Source: JAEUIG01 sp046349775
GTDB taxonomy: Bacteria > Planctomycetota > Planctomycetia > Planctomycetales > Planctomycetaceae
Assembly (NCBI GenBank): GCA_046349775.1
Contig: JAXMBS010000025.1
Span: 1 to 64,000, forward strand
Reading direction: 5' to 3'
Length of the DNA: 64,000 nt
Notes under the pieces: generated by a model
Seen by the model: the letters and a program-made list of their open reading frames with translations, nothing else
Told to the model about the DNA's origin: nothing
Databases searched by the model: none
In this document: positions 1 through 8,882 of the stretch, one piece after another
How the letters are laid out: each line of letters starts with the position of its first letter
How positions within the stretch are numbered: the first letter of the stretch is position 1
Position numbers and translations under genes: made by a program

Positions 1-295
1 AGACGCCGACGAACTGCAATGAAACCACGTTGTGGAAGACATCGCGACCGCGGCCGAGGAGCGTCAGCGGGCTGGCGAAGTTCTGATACGACGTCAGGTA
101 GAAGATGAGCAACGAGCAAAGGAACAGGAGCGCCGCATAGAGCGTACGGATGATATACGTGCGCGGCCGGGCCGACTGCTCGAGGAGCTCCTTGGAGAGG
201 AGCGGGAGGCCGAGGCTGGGAAATCGCGGTCGCACGGTAATGAGAATTCGGGATGCGGGATTCAGGGGGGGCTGCTGGAGACCCCAGCGACTCAT
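1..295 (-). CDS. ABC-2 type permease, N-terminal part (runs off the left edge)
   Basis: The start ATG at 295 overlaps the stop of the upstream permease as ATGA. After a short unique leader the protein reads LPLLSKELLEQSARPRTY, then a first membrane segment rich in Leu/Phe, then FYLTSYQNFASPLTLLGRGR. This is nearly the same as residues 7-60 of the upstream permease (LPLLTKELLEQSARPRTY and FYLSSYQDVANPLSLFGRGR), so the two are tandem duplicates. Known role of the family: integral membrane half of an ABC-2 exporter. Inference: it may form a heterodimer with its neighbour, powered by the ATPase at 2191-3201. Only about 98 residues are visible. Confidence 0.8.
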   Translation of the reverse strand, partial: MSRWGLQQPPLNPASRILITVRPRFPSLGLPLLSKELLEQSARPRTYIIRTLYAALLFLCSLLIFYLTSYQNFASPLTLLGRGRDVFHNVVSLQFVGV

Positions 296-2082
296 CGCAG
301 GAGGGCGCGGCCGATCGCTCGACGATGCAAATCGGCGGGGAACCCCGAGACCGGGGCCGGCAGTTCCGGTTCGTAACGGGGGACTTCGGCGCGCCCCAGG
401 CGAAGGGCCGCCGTCCGCAGGCTGTGGCGACGCAGGTACAGCAGCGCGGGCAGATAAATCGCGATGTTCAGCAGGACCGCCGGCCACGGGGTCTGGTTGA
501 AGGTGTCGAGTTCCGAACGCTCGGCAAACAAGATCAGGCTGCCCGGACTCAGCAGCATGAGATACGCGAGCGGACTGTGTTCAAAGTTTGCCGCTCCCAT
601 GATGTCGCGCAGGGTGTCGCCGGCGACGATCGGCAGCGCGCACCACGCGGCGACGACCGCCAGCGCCGTGAAGATTGCCCGCATTTGCGACTTGAACCGG
701 CTGCCGATCTGGAAACTGACCCAGGCCAGGAGCGGCAGGTTAATCGCAATGGAAGACAGCGCCGCCAGCGCGTACAGCCGCCAGTCGTACTGACTCTTGA
801 CCTCCGGCGACACATGCCAGAGGGACTGTCCATATTGCCCCATTCGGAAGTAGGCCTGGAACAGCACAATCGTCACCAGCGGGCAGGCGATGATGAACAT
901 CAGCCGCCGGACCCCGTGAAACTTCTGGCGGAAGATTTCTCGCGATCGGATGGGCGTGGACAGCAGCACGTCGAGCGTTTCGTGGGAGCGTTCTCCGGCA
1001 ATCAGGCTCGCGGCTTTGACCGTGACCATCAATCCGCCCAGGATCCAAATCATGAACAGCATCACGGAGACCGACCGGCTCGCTCCGCCGATGTTACGGG
1101 GGTTGTCTGTGGCAATAAAACAGCAAACAAGCAGCACGGGGCCTTCCGTCGCCACTAGAAACCGGAACAGGTAGCGGTACATGCCGAGGGCTTTCTTCCT
1201 CGTCTCACGCCAGGCGATCGGATCGTCGCCGGGCAATTGCACCGACTCGTCGAACAGAACCACGCCGCGCGTGAAGCTGTTGTCGTTGAGTTCCTGAAAA
1301 AACGCGTCGAGTCGCCGCAGGAACTTGACGGTCAGATTCTGCGGCTGCACGAACGCGCGGCGGATAACCCAGGCTCGCGCCGCCAGGAACAGGACGACAA
1401 TCAACCCAATTGTGGGCGCGCTGAGCCCGATCAAATACGGCCAGCCCCGGTTCCAGCGGTCGAGCAGCAGCAGCGGCGCGACCAGCGGTAGACCGGTGCC
1501 GCAACTGCAGACCATGTACATCAGGAATCCGCAGAAGTACGTCGCCATGAACGCCTGGACGGTCGTGCGACAATACGCCGAGCAGGCGAGCGCGAGCACC
1601 CCGACCTGCACGGCTGTCAGGAGGAGACACCAGACGACAATCCAGAATTCCCATTGTCCGACGCCTCCCATGGAGTACGCGAATCCCATCAGCGGCAGCG
1701 AGAGCAGCAGAAACGATCCCATCGGGACCAGCCGGCTGAGCAGCTTTTCGAGCAGGATCGTCGTGGGGCCGAGCCGGGTCAGCAGCAGGAGTCCAATCGT
1801 GTTGCGTTCCTTCTCCGCCGCGATGGCTCCACAGGTGATGGCCGGCATGAACAAGTACACGCCGGCGAACTGCAGCTTGACCACGTTGCGAAACACGTCA
1901 CGACCGCGGCCGAACAGCGACAGCGGATTTGCAACATCCTGATACGAGGAGAGGTAGAACACCAGCAGCGAGCAGAAGAACAACAGCGCGGCATAGACGG
2001 CGCGGATCACGTACGTGCGCGGCCGGGCCGACTGCTCCAGCAGTTCCTTCGTGAGCAGGGGGAGGCCGCGGAGGCGGAGCAT
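292..2082 (-). CDS. ABC-2 type transporter permease
   Basis: A 596-aa protein with about twelve hydrophobic segments in two halves. The N-terminal half has the ABC-2 hallmark ITCGAIAAEKERNTIGLLL (residues about 80-98), and the second half repeats it as ASLIAGERSHETLDVLLSTP. That internal repeat (GE/EKERxxxTxxxLL) is typical of ABC-2 and Gld/NatB-type permeases. The gene follows the ATPase gene by 108 bases and is followed by its own paralogue through an ATGA overlap, so the three probably form one exporter. The substrate cannot be told from sequence. Family assignment is solid; the specific role is unknown. Confidence 0.85.
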   Translation of the reverse strand: MLRLRGLPLLTKELLEQSARPRTYVIRAVYAALLFFCSLLVFYLSSYQDVANPLSLFGRGRDVFRNVVKLQFAGVYLFMPAITCGAIAAEKERNTIGLLLLTRLGPTTILLEKLLSRLVPMGSFLLLSLPLMGFAYSMGGVGQWEFWIVVWCLLLTAVQVGVLALACSAYCRTTVQAFMATYFCGFLMYMVCSCGTGLPLVAPLLLLDRWNRGWPYLIGLSAPTIGLIVVLFLAARAWVIRRAFVQPQNLTVKFLRRLDAFFQELNDNSFTRGVVLFDESVQLPGDDPIAWRETRKKALGMYRYLFRFLVATEGPVLLVCCFIATDNPRNIGGASRSVSVMLFMIWILGGLMVTVKAASLIAGERSHETLDVLLSTPIRSREIFRQKFHGVRRLMFIIACPLVTIVLFQAYFRMGQYGQSLWHVSPEVKSQYDWRLYALAALSSIAINLPLLAWVSFQIGSRFKSQMRAIFTALAVVAAWCALPIVAGDTLRDIMGAANFEHSPLAYLMLLSPGSLILFAERSELDTFNQTPWPAVLLNIAIYLPALLYLRRHSLRTAALRLGRAEVPRYEPELPAPVSGFPADLHRRAIGRALLR

Positions 2083-2105
2083 GGGACAGCAGATTGTGGG
2101 TCGTT

Positions 2106-2183
2106 GGCAGTGGATAGGAAAGCAGTTTGTCCGTGATCATTCTGCGAATGAGCGTGCTACCCACTAACAACTATCCACTACCC
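2106..2183. repeat. Small intergenic inverted repeat
   Basis: Between the ABC ATPase and the permease, GGCAGTGGATAGG (2106-2118) faces CTATCCACTACCCA (2171-2184) in inverted orientation, about 52 bases apart. It could be a decayed mobile repeat or an mRNA processing structure. It is the largest gap inside the 3' half of the operon. Weak evidence. Confidence 0.35.
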
Positions 2184-2190
2184 ACTCGCG

Positions 2191-3201
2191 TCACGCAGTC
2201 ACCCCCTCCGTCAGCTTCATGAACGCTGTTTCCATGTCCATCGCTTCGGGCTGGAACATGCGGATGCGCGCGCCGAGCCGGACGATCTCGGCGTGCAGGT
2301 CTTCGATCGCCAGTTCGCTTTCGCGAATGCGGATTGCAACGCGGTCGGTCTGGACTTCGAGCGAATCGACACCGGGGATCTGCCGCATCCGCTCGGCGAG
2401 GCCGTTGACGTCGCCGGAGAACTGGACGTGGACAATGCGCCGCAGTGCGAGCTGCCGGAAGATGTCGTCCAGCGAGCCTTCCGCCACGATCCGGCCGGCT
2501 TCGATGATGCCGATCCGCGTGCAGAGCTGGGCCAGTTCGTGCAGGATGTGGCTGGAAATCAGGATGGTCTTGCCCATCTCACGCAGGGCCTTGAGCAATT
2601 CGCGGACTTCGATCCGCGCCCGCGGATCGAGACCGGAAGCCGGTTCATCCAGCAGCAGCAGGTCCGGGTCGTGCAGCAGGACGCGGGCCAGCGCCAGACG
2701 CTGCTTCATGCCGCGTGACAGCGAATCGACCTGCGCGTCGATTTTGTGCGTCAGGTCGGTCAGTTGCAGGACGTCGTCGACGATGCCGGACCGCTTGTGG
2801 CGCGGAATCCGGTAGGCCGCCGCAAAGAAGTGCAGGTATTCGCGCGCCGTCAGGTCTTCGTACACGCCGAAGAAGTCCGGCATGTAACCCATCATCTCGC
2901 GAATGCGGTCGGGGTTTTCATCGACCGGCACGCCGTTGATGGCAACGTTCCCCTCGAACCGCGTCTGCAGCGTCGCCAGCACGCGGATCGTCGAAGACTT
3001 GCCGGCGCCGTTGGGTCCGATGAACCCGAAGACTTCGCCGCGCGGAATGTTGAATGAGATGCCCTTCACCGCCTCCAGCTTGCCGTAGCGGACGTGCAGA
3101 TTCCGCACGCTGACGACGTCGGGCGCCAGACGCGCAGCGGCGGCCTCGGTCGGTGGCGCCAGGGGGTCCAGAAGGGGTGCTGTTTCAATCTTGGAGGACA
3201 T
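2191..3201 (-). CDS. ABC transporter ATP-binding protein
   Basis: A 336-aa ATPase. Walker A is GPNGAGKSS, the signature is DSLSRGMKQRLALAR, Walker B is DLLLLDEPASGLDP, and the switch His lies in SSHILHEL. This pattern (LSRGMKQR, SGLDP) is typical of ABC-2 exporters of the CcmA/NatA/GldA type. The start ATG at 3201 (MSSKIETAP) lies 17 bases inside the 3' end of the upstream gene; the reading frame is open further upstream but that overlap would be too long. A C-terminal extension of about 100 residues follows the nucleotide-binding domain. It probably energises the two permeases downstream. Confidence 0.9.
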   Translation of the reverse strand: MSSKIETAPLLDPLAPPTEAAAARLAPDVVSVRNLHVRYGKLEAVKGISFNIPRGEVFGFIGPNGAGKSSTIRVLATLQTRFEGNVAINGVPVDENPDRIREMMGYMPDFFGVYEDLTAREYLHFFAAAYRIPRHKRSGIVDDVLQLTDLTHKIDAQVDSLSRGMKQRLALARVLLHDPDLLLLDEPASGLDPRARIEVRELLKALREMGKTILISSHILHELAQLCTRIGIIEAGRIVAEGSLDDIFRQLALRRIVHVQFSGDVNGLAERMRQIPGVDSLEVQTDRVAIRIRESELAIEDLHAEIVRLGARIRMFQPEAMDMETAFMKLTEGVTA

Positions 3202-5434
3202 ACAACCGCCGGTAGATGTAATAGTCATTGCCGTGCGGCTGCATGATGACGAGCAGCCACTGGCGGGGATCGGTCGGGTCAAGCATCAACATGTCTTCGA
3301 ACCGGTCGCCCCCGGTCGGCGCGTATTCGGAGGCGACTGCGAGAAACCCCGGCTGTGTGCCAACCGAGAGCAGCCACAGGAAGGAATGCGACTGATGCGA
3401 GCTCTGAACGCCGTACGGGGTGACGACCTGGACATTGTGCAGCGTGTTCTTCTGGAAATTCGCTGGTTCTCCCAGCAACAGAGTCGAGTCGGTCCCATGC
3501 ATGACACCGGCCGACACCAGATCGCCTCCATGCTGCAACTGCTCGGCAACCGACAGGCCGAATGACTCGTTGATCCGAGCCCGCAACCGGTGCAGTCCGG
3601 CCTCGGTCCTGAAGTCCGGAACCTCATCCCAGTTGAAGTCCGGCAGATCTTTTGGCGGCTGGAGCGGAATGGTCAATTGCCGGTTGAGCTGCGGCGACCA
3701 CTGCGAGACTCCCTGCACGACGCGGCACTGCATCGGCATGCGTCCGTAATAGACGGCCGGCCCAGACCGCTGAACTTGCGGCCCCAGCGGTTGCCCGGTC
3801 CGCGGGTCATAGGCGAAGACCTGGAATTGCGCAAACTCCTGGTATTGCAGCGGCGTGAACAAGCCACGGCCGACGTCGGTCTCCATCACGCCGGTGCGGC
3901 TGGGAAACAGCAACTCCAGCCGGTTCTCACGCGCGATGTGCCCGCCGGGCGCGACGTCGCGAAACACGGCGGCGCGGCGTGCGACCGATGAGCCCATGTA
4001 GCGGTTCGACAAACCAATGCTGAACCCGGTGAACAGCAGCGTGATGAGCGGGAAGGTGCACCAGGTCCACTTGCGCATGCCCAGCTTGCCGAGGACGAAA
4101 TAGTCCAGCGGACCGATGGCCAGCAGGTACACCAGCAGCATGCCGCCCATCGTGCTTAAAGGGACGAGCCGCACGCCGTCCGGCAGCAGTCGCTGGATGA
4201 ACTCGTTCAGTCCCAGCGTCGGCAGCGGCTGGAACTCCGCCGCCAGCATGTTCTGCGACGCCTCAAACTCTCCATACGCCGTGTGGGCCAATTGCGGCGC
4301 GTTGCGCGCGACGTCGAGCGTGTATTGATGGTCCCACGTGCCGAACTGCGCGAGGCTGTTCTGGTGTTGATGCCGCAGCCGCCACAAGAACGCCGCCGAC
4401 TGGGCCCAGTGCTCCGCGCTCGGATGCGCCTGCTCCGGACCAACGGCGATCACGACGCGCCCCAGCCCCAGCATCCGCCGCTGCGCCGTCCCTGCCGACT
4501 CATCCAGCTCGTGTATCAGGCGGCCTTCCGAATCCCCCAGGAATGTCGGCTTGTCCGCGGGCGCGCCAACCAGCGTGTTCAGCCACGCGATCTGGTCCCG
4601 CTTGAGCTGTGCGTCATCCAGAACCACGCACACCCCCCCTCCCGCGCGGACCCAGGCCAGGATCGCTTCGAGCGCCGGGGTCTTCACGAGCTCCAATCCC
4701 TTTTCCGGCAGCAACAGGATGTCACAGGCGCAGTACCGCAACGGATCCTGAGGCGCGTCCGCCGCCAGCCATTCGACGGACGCCGTGACGATGCGCGGCG
4801 CGCCGAGTTGGAGAGCCGCCGGTTGCGCCTCGATGCCGACTCCGCCGCCACCAGGAATCTGCGGCACGCCAAACGCGGCAGGCGCCAGCCGCTCCAGCCT
4901 GAGAGAATTCGTGATGTCGTTCTCACGGCGTTCGAGCTTGGCCGTTTCGCCGACTTCCGGCTCCGGCTTGAGGCTCGCCACCACCAGTTTCCGCCGGTCG
5001 AGGCCGGGGACGATCACCTGCAGGTCTCTCAGCCGCGACGCTTTCCCGCTCCCCTTCGCCACCAGCGTCGGCGTCAGCGTGATTGCGTCGTCGCGCGTGT
5101 CCACGCGCATCCCAGGGAGCATGACTTCGTAGGCCTGCCGCCCCTCGGTGAGATACAGGTTCTCGATGACGAAAGTCCCCAGCGTTGCAAACGCACCGTC
5201 GCGCGCCTCCAGTTGCAGGTCGCCGTTCAGGACGCCGGGCCCGCCCCAGTCGAACACCAGTTGCAGGCGGATCGGCCCGCACGTTCGCGACACCTGCGAG
5301 GGGTATTCCACCTCGATCTGCAGCGGCAGATTGGAAACCGGCTGCGCCGTCGCCGGCACAGCCAGCAGACACGCGACCAGCAGCGCCAATTTCGGCACGC
5401 ACGCAGCGGCGCGGCTGTTTGCGCCCACATTCAC
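3185..5434 (-). CDS. Periplasmic/membrane protein with GATase-like domain, Bat-cluster partner
   Basis: A GTG start at 5434 overlaps the BatA-type stop as GTGA and gives 749 aa beginning with a clear signal peptide (hydrophobic LALLVACLLAVPATAQ). The N-terminal third looks beta-rich. Around residues 230-300 there is a GATase1-like stretch (YCACDILLLPEKGLEL, then ILAWVRAGGGVCVVLDD). A transmembrane pair lies near residue 430 (MGGMLLVYLLAIGPLDYFVLG, followed by TWCTFPLITLLFTGFSIGL). The combination resembles the uncharacterised membrane proteins that accompany MoxR/VWA clusters in planctomycetes. No catalytic triad was confirmed. Function unknown; its position between the VWA protein and the ABC exporter suggests it couples the two. 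Confidence 0.7.
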   Translation of the reverse strand: MNVGANSRAAACVPKLALLVACLLAVPATAQPVSNLPLQIEVEYPSQVSRTCGPIRLQLVFDWGGPGVLNGDLQLEARDGAFATLGTFVIENLYLTEGRQAYEVMLPGMRVDTRDDAITLTPTLVAKGSGKASRLRDLQVIVPGLDRRKLVVASLKPEPEVGETAKLERRENDITNSLRLERLAPAAFGVPQIPGGGGVGIEAQPAALQLGAPRIVTASVEWLAADAPQDPLRYCACDILLLPEKGLELVKTPALEAILAWVRAGGGVCVVLDDAQLKRDQIAWLNTLVGAPADKPTFLGDSEGRLIHELDESAGTAQRRMLGLGRVVIAVGPEQAHPSAEHWAQSAAFLWRLRHQHQNSLAQFGTWDHQYTLDVARNAPQLAHTAYGEFEASQNMLAAEFQPLPTLGLNEFIQRLLPDGVRLVPLSTMGGMLLVYLLAIGPLDYFVLGKLGMRKWTWCTFPLITLLFTGFSIGLSNRYMGSSVARRAAVFRDVAPGGHIARENRLELLFPSRTGVMETDVGRGLFTPLQYQEFAQFQVFAYDPRTGQPLGPQVQRSGPAVYYGRMPMQCRVVQGVSQWSPQLNRQLTIPLQPPKDLPDFNWDEVPDFRTEAGLHRLRARINESFGLSVAEQLQHGGDLVSAGVMHGTDSTLLLGEPANFQKNTLHNVQVVTPYGVQSSHQSHSFLWLLSVGTQPGFLAVASEYAPTGGDRFEDMLMLDPTDPRQWLLVIMQPHGNDYYIYRRLYVLQD

Positions 5435-7344
5435 GACGGCATTCCCGAGGGACGTTTCTGGAAGTACCACCACTCCAGGAGCAGCACGACGAAGGCAATC
5501 GCCGCCAGCGTGCTCCACAGCGGCTTGTCGGTCTGTACGCGTTCGCTTTCCGCGCCGACCTTCACTTCGCGGAACTGGATTTCGTCCACATCTGCCAGGG
5601 AGGTCTCCGTCGAGTTGATCAGGCTCACGCCCATCTTCTTCACGACCTCACCGCCGCGGCGGATTTCGTACTCGCCGACGATTGGCGCCGGGACGCCGTC
5701 GAGCACGCCGTCTTCGTTTGAGGTCAGGTCCGCGGTCGACCCCGGCCCTACGACGCGATATGCCGTTTCACGATCCAGAGTCAGGGGGGGCAGGACGCCC
5801 GTCGCCAATGCACGTAGTTCCGACAGTGACGCCTGCTGCAGCGCTTCGTTGACGGCGTTCTGAATCAGGATCGGAAAGCCAACGCGGTAAGGCAGCGTCG
5901 AGCGGTCCGTGTGAAACAGCAGCGTGTAATACAGCTTCGGACCGTCCCGCTTGCGCAGGATCAGGGGTGCTTCGTTGCCGAGCGCCAGAATCTCGTAGCC
6001 GAGTTCCTCGAAATCGCCGTCCTTGACGCCGGCGACCTTCCTGGGCAGATCGGTGATCTGCACGTCGCGCAATTGCACGTGCTGCAGCAGCGGCGCCTCG
6101 CGCCTCCAGTCGACCACGTCTGCCAATCCGGTCTCTGTCGTGATCAGGGGCTTCAGGTCCGCCGGCACGGCGCCGACCAGCAAGTACGTCCCCGCTTCCT
6201 TGCCGAGGTCTGCCTCGGTGTCGGAAATCACCAGGTCATAGCTGTTGAGGGTCGCCTGCCCCGCGGCATTCGGCTCCATCAGGATGCCCGGCATCTGCGA
6301 CATGGCATGCCGATACGTGGCCAAGCTGGTCGCACAATAGACGAGCAGCTCGCGGCCGACCGGCAGTTCCAGGTACGCCGTGTTGTCCGAGGGGAGCGCA
6401 TCGTGGCCGTCGGGCTTCAGCCGCGCTTCGACATGCGCCGGCTGCTGCGCATCGACCTTGAACACCAGCCGCTGCGACGTCCCGGCTTCGAGTGAGAGCG
6501 GTTCCGCCTCCCGCAGGAGCTGCCCGTTGACGTACACCTCGAGCTGGCCCGACGTGGACGCCGCCTTGGCGGCTTCGACGCGGACGAACACGTCCCATTC
6601 CTCGACCGACGCGCGCCGCGCGTTGAGGGCCGTGATGCCGATATTGCGCCCGGCCGGCGGCAGCTTGAAGAAATCGAGCTTGTAAGACAGGTCGAAATCG
6701 ACCGAGGCCACTTCGCCACCGGTGGGGGACATGCGCGTGGGCAAGTTGCCGTCGGAATACAGCCGCACCTGTTCGATCTCGAACGTGCGCGTCAGCGCCT
6801 GCGCCAGCTGCAGTCCGTCCTCCAGCCGGCTCGGGACGTCGACGACTTTCAGCTTGTCGAGCTCACTGAGCAGCAACGGCTTGTTGTCGGTGAATTCGGT
6901 CTTCCGCTGGGCTGTTGAGCCGACGGCGACCAGCGTGAGCTGCTGGCCGGGAAGCAGGCCGTCGATGATCTCGCGGACCTGCTCTTTCGCGAGTTCCAGC
7001 CGCGATTTGCCGGCTTCGTCCACCGCCGCCATGCTGGCGGACGTGTCGATCAGGATCGGCAGGTACTGCGACTGGGCGGTGTTGCCCTTGATAAACGGCT
7101 GCATCGCCGCCAGCGCGATCAGGCACAACATCAGCACCTGCAGGAGCAGGAGCAGGTTGCGCTTGAACTTCTGGAACGGGGCATTGACGCGCTGATCGCT
7201 GATGACCTGCTGCCAGAGGGCCAGCGAGGCGATCTCCAGCCGCGGCCGCTTGAGCTTCAGGAAGTAGAAGATGATCAGCGGGATCAGCAGCAGGAACAGC
7301 CATGCTCCCGTCGCCGCTGCAGAGAAACCAGGAAGCCAGGACAT
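5431..7344 (-). CDS. BatA/VWA domain membrane protein
   Basis: A 637-aa protein. It has an N-terminal BatA-type membrane region (residues 10-30 and 62-82: WLFLLLIPLIIFYFLKLKRP and LLLLLQVLMLCLIALAAMQP) followed by a von Willebrand A domain with the MIDAS start DTSAS at 100-104. Later parts are beta-rich, and a C-terminal membrane helix (TLAAIAFVVLLLEWWYFQK) lies near residue 620. The family works with MoxR ATPases and DUF58 proteins, thought to act as chaperone-like assembly machines in the envelope. Here it follows moxR and DUF58 (separated by the GxxExxY insertion) and overlaps the next gene by GTGA. Confidence 0.85.
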   Translation of the reverse strand: MSWLPGFSAAATGAWLFLLLIPLIIFYFLKLKRPRLEIASLALWQQVISDQRVNAPFQKFKRNLLLLLQVLMLCLIALAAMQPFIKGNTAQSQYLPILIDTSASMAAVDEAGKSRLELAKEQVREIIDGLLPGQQLTLVAVGSTAQRKTEFTDNKPLLLSELDKLKVVDVPSRLEDGLQLAQALTRTFEIEQVRLYSDGNLPTRMSPTGGEVASVDFDLSYKLDFFKLPPAGRNIGITALNARRASVEEWDVFVRVEAAKAASTSGQLEVYVNGQLLREAEPLSLEAGTSQRLVFKVDAQQPAHVEARLKPDGHDALPSDNTAYLELPVGRELLVYCATSLATYRHAMSQMPGILMEPNAAGQATLNSYDLVISDTEADLGKEAGTYLLVGAVPADLKPLITTETGLADVVDWRREAPLLQHVQLRDVQITDLPRKVAGVKDGDFEELGYEILALGNEAPLILRKRDGPKLYYTLLFHTDRSTLPYRVGFPILIQNAVNEALQQASLSELRALATGVLPPLTLDRETAYRVVGPGSTADLTSNEDGVLDGVPAPIVGEYEIRRGGEVVKKMGVSLINSTETSLADVDEIQFREVKVGAESERVQTDKPLWSTLAAIAFVVLLLEWWYFQKRPSGMPS

Positions 7345-7366
7345 GGGGCGTGAGTTGGTATCGAAG

Positions 7367-7904
7367 AAGGGACGCAGATGGCGCAGATTTACGAGATTTG
7401 CGCAGATTCAGGATTGGTTGTCCTTATCGCCAGTTCCCGTCGTTGGTCGCTGCTTGCGCGAGTTGGCGAAGACTTTACGTTTGATCTGGGCTTTGGGGCC
7501 GAAATTCAGGAGCAGACCGACTTCGATGTCGGTCGCCCGCAGATAGTTCAACAACTGGGCTTCGTGCGCCTCGCACAACGCTTCGACAGACTTCAGCTCG
7601 ATGATCACCAATCGGTTAACGATCAGGTCCGCAAAAAAGTTCCGATAACCCCTTCAAAGTGGACGTCGACAAGGGTATCGGTCATCGACATGCTGCCCGC
7701 GGCTTTCTCAACGTCATCATCAATGCGTTCTGGTAAACGGATTCCAGAAAGCCAAATTCCCAACGAGTTGTAGACATGATAAAATGCCCCGATGATCTCC
7801 CCGGTCAACTCCGCATACGAATCGTCCGGTGCCTGTTGCATGCAACCCAGGTCTTTCATTGATCTGCGAAAATCTCCTAAATCTGGGTAATCTGCGTCCC
7901 TTAG
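7367..7904. repeat. Mobile-like unit: about 45-bp terminal inverted repeats around a GxxExxY gene
   Basis: The left arm, 7367-7411, reads AAGGGACGCAGATGGCGCAG and continues with AGATTTAC and GAGATTTGCGCAGATT. The right arm, 7860-7904, is its reverse complement with few changes (beginning AAGGGACGCAGATTACCCAG on the minus strand, then ATTTAGGAGATTTTCGCAGATC). The arms bracket the GxxExxY reading frame exactly. The same arm sequence, without any gene, occurs at 30108-30237. The unit sits directly at the 3' end of the DUF58 gene inside the operon, so it was probably inserted there. Confidence 0.7.
7408..7859 (-). pseudogene. GxxExxY family protein, frameshifted
   Basis: The N-terminal frame (from 7859) has AELTGEIIGAFYHVYNSLG. 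A second frame carries FLESVYQNALMMTLRK. The first frame resumes with VDVHFEGVIGTF, and a third gives FADLIVNRLVIIELKSVEA followed by HEAQLLNYLRATDIEVGLLL and NFG. Together these give the full family pattern. The breaks sit at GGAATTT and at a T6 run: one extra T would restore IGTFFADLIV. The gene may therefore be intact in the real chromosome. GxxExxY proteins are small, of unknown function, with a nuclease-like layout. The gene lies between 45-bp inverted repeats. Confidence 0.75.
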
Positions 7905-7969
7905 AAATCACTAACGGATCCAACCGCAGCGCAAGCGTATCGAACAGCACCTGCTTGATCGACGCCTCG

Positions 7970-8797
7970 CTACTGATGGAGACGAACCGGCCGCTGCGCT
8001 TGCGGCATTCGGCGAGAGGTGCGTCTCCAGCGCCAGGCGGTGTTCGTGGTACCGAGCAGCTCGCCGACGGACGAGACGTCGAGCGATTCCTGCGTCTCGG
8101 AGTCGACGAACCGCAGGTCGCCGGTGAGTTCGGGGTCGAGTTCGGTCGGACCCAGGATCTGCAGGCCATAGATTTCCAGTCCGGCGTTGAACAACATGTT
8201 GAACGCCCGCGTCATGTCCCCCAGGGTGAGGAAGTCCGACAGGACGACGGCAATGCCTTTGCCGCGATGCCGCTTGAGGATTTCCTCGATCGCCCGTTCG
8301 ACCGGGAATTCGCCCCCCCCTTCCAATCCTTCGAGGAATTTCAGGAACCTGAGCAAACTCGCGCGCCCCGTGATCGGCGGCAGCATCACCGGCTCAGTTT
8401 GCAGCGATGCGCATGAATACACACTGACGCGCTCGATATTCATCAGCCCCATCACGCCGAGGGCGGCCGCGACCTGCCGGGCCAGTTCGAACTTCCCTTC
8501 GAACTGCATCGACTGGGAGGCGTCGAGCATCAGGACGACGTGCATTTCCTCTTCATGCGCGAACAGCTTCAGGTACGGGTGGTTGAGCCGCGAGAAGATG
8601 TTCCAGTCGACGTAGCGGATGTCGTCTCCGGCGACGTAGTCGCGGTAATCGGCGAACTCGGTGCTGGAGCCCCCCTTCGACGACAGATGCTCGCCGCGCA
8701 TGCGGTTCGTCTGCCGGCGGACCGGATTGAGCCGCATGCGCTCGACGCGGGCCAGGACGTCGTTCGCCAGGAGCGATGTGAATTGGGCGGCAGGCAT
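7970..8797 (-). CDS. DUF58 domain protein (C-terminus frameshifted)
   Basis: The 275 in-frame residues contain the DUF58 hallmark GGSSTEFADYRDYVAGDDIR followed by YVDWNIFSR, then a VWA-like fold with the metal-site motif DASQSM. The frame is lost after GELLG. The adjacent frame continues YHEHRLALETHL, and a third gives LAECRKRSGRFVSISSEASI and onward to LRLDPLVIS near 7908, which is the normal end of this family. Changing GG to GGG in the GGTACC site restores the first break; the second looks like a two-base duplication (CTCTC). DUF58 proteins work with MoxR (upstream by 85 bases) and VWA proteins (downstream). The true product would be close to 300 aa. Confidence 0.8.
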   Translation of the reverse strand: MPAAQFTSLLANDVLARVERMRLNPVRRQTNRMRGEHLSSKGGSSTEFADYRDYVAGDDIRYVDWNIFSRLNHPYLKLFAHEEEMHVVLMLDASQSMQFEGKFELARQVAAALGVMGLMNIERVSVYSCASLQTEPVMLPPITGRASLLRFLKFLEGLEGGGEFPVERAIEEILKRHRGKGIAVVLSDFLTLGDMTRAFNMLFNAGLEIYGLQILGPTELDPELTGDLRFVDSETQESLDVSSVGELLGTTNTAWRWRRTSRRMPQAQRPVRLHQ

Positions 8798-8882
8798 GAT
8801 GGTCCAAGGAGGATGGCAGATGGTCGCGAGACCGGCTCAGTGGCTTACGAATCCGTTTTGGATTTCGAGATTCGGCTTTCCG

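Noticed and set aside
4283..5863. Open frame of 526 codons on the plus strand
   Set aside because: Antisense to the GATase-like and BatA genes; Arg/Gln-rich shadow composition.
7345..7407. CRISPR-like repeats of GCAGAT
   Set aside because: The GCAGATTT units are irregular in spacing and belong to the inverted-repeat arms of the GxxExxY unit; no array or cas gene exists in the window.
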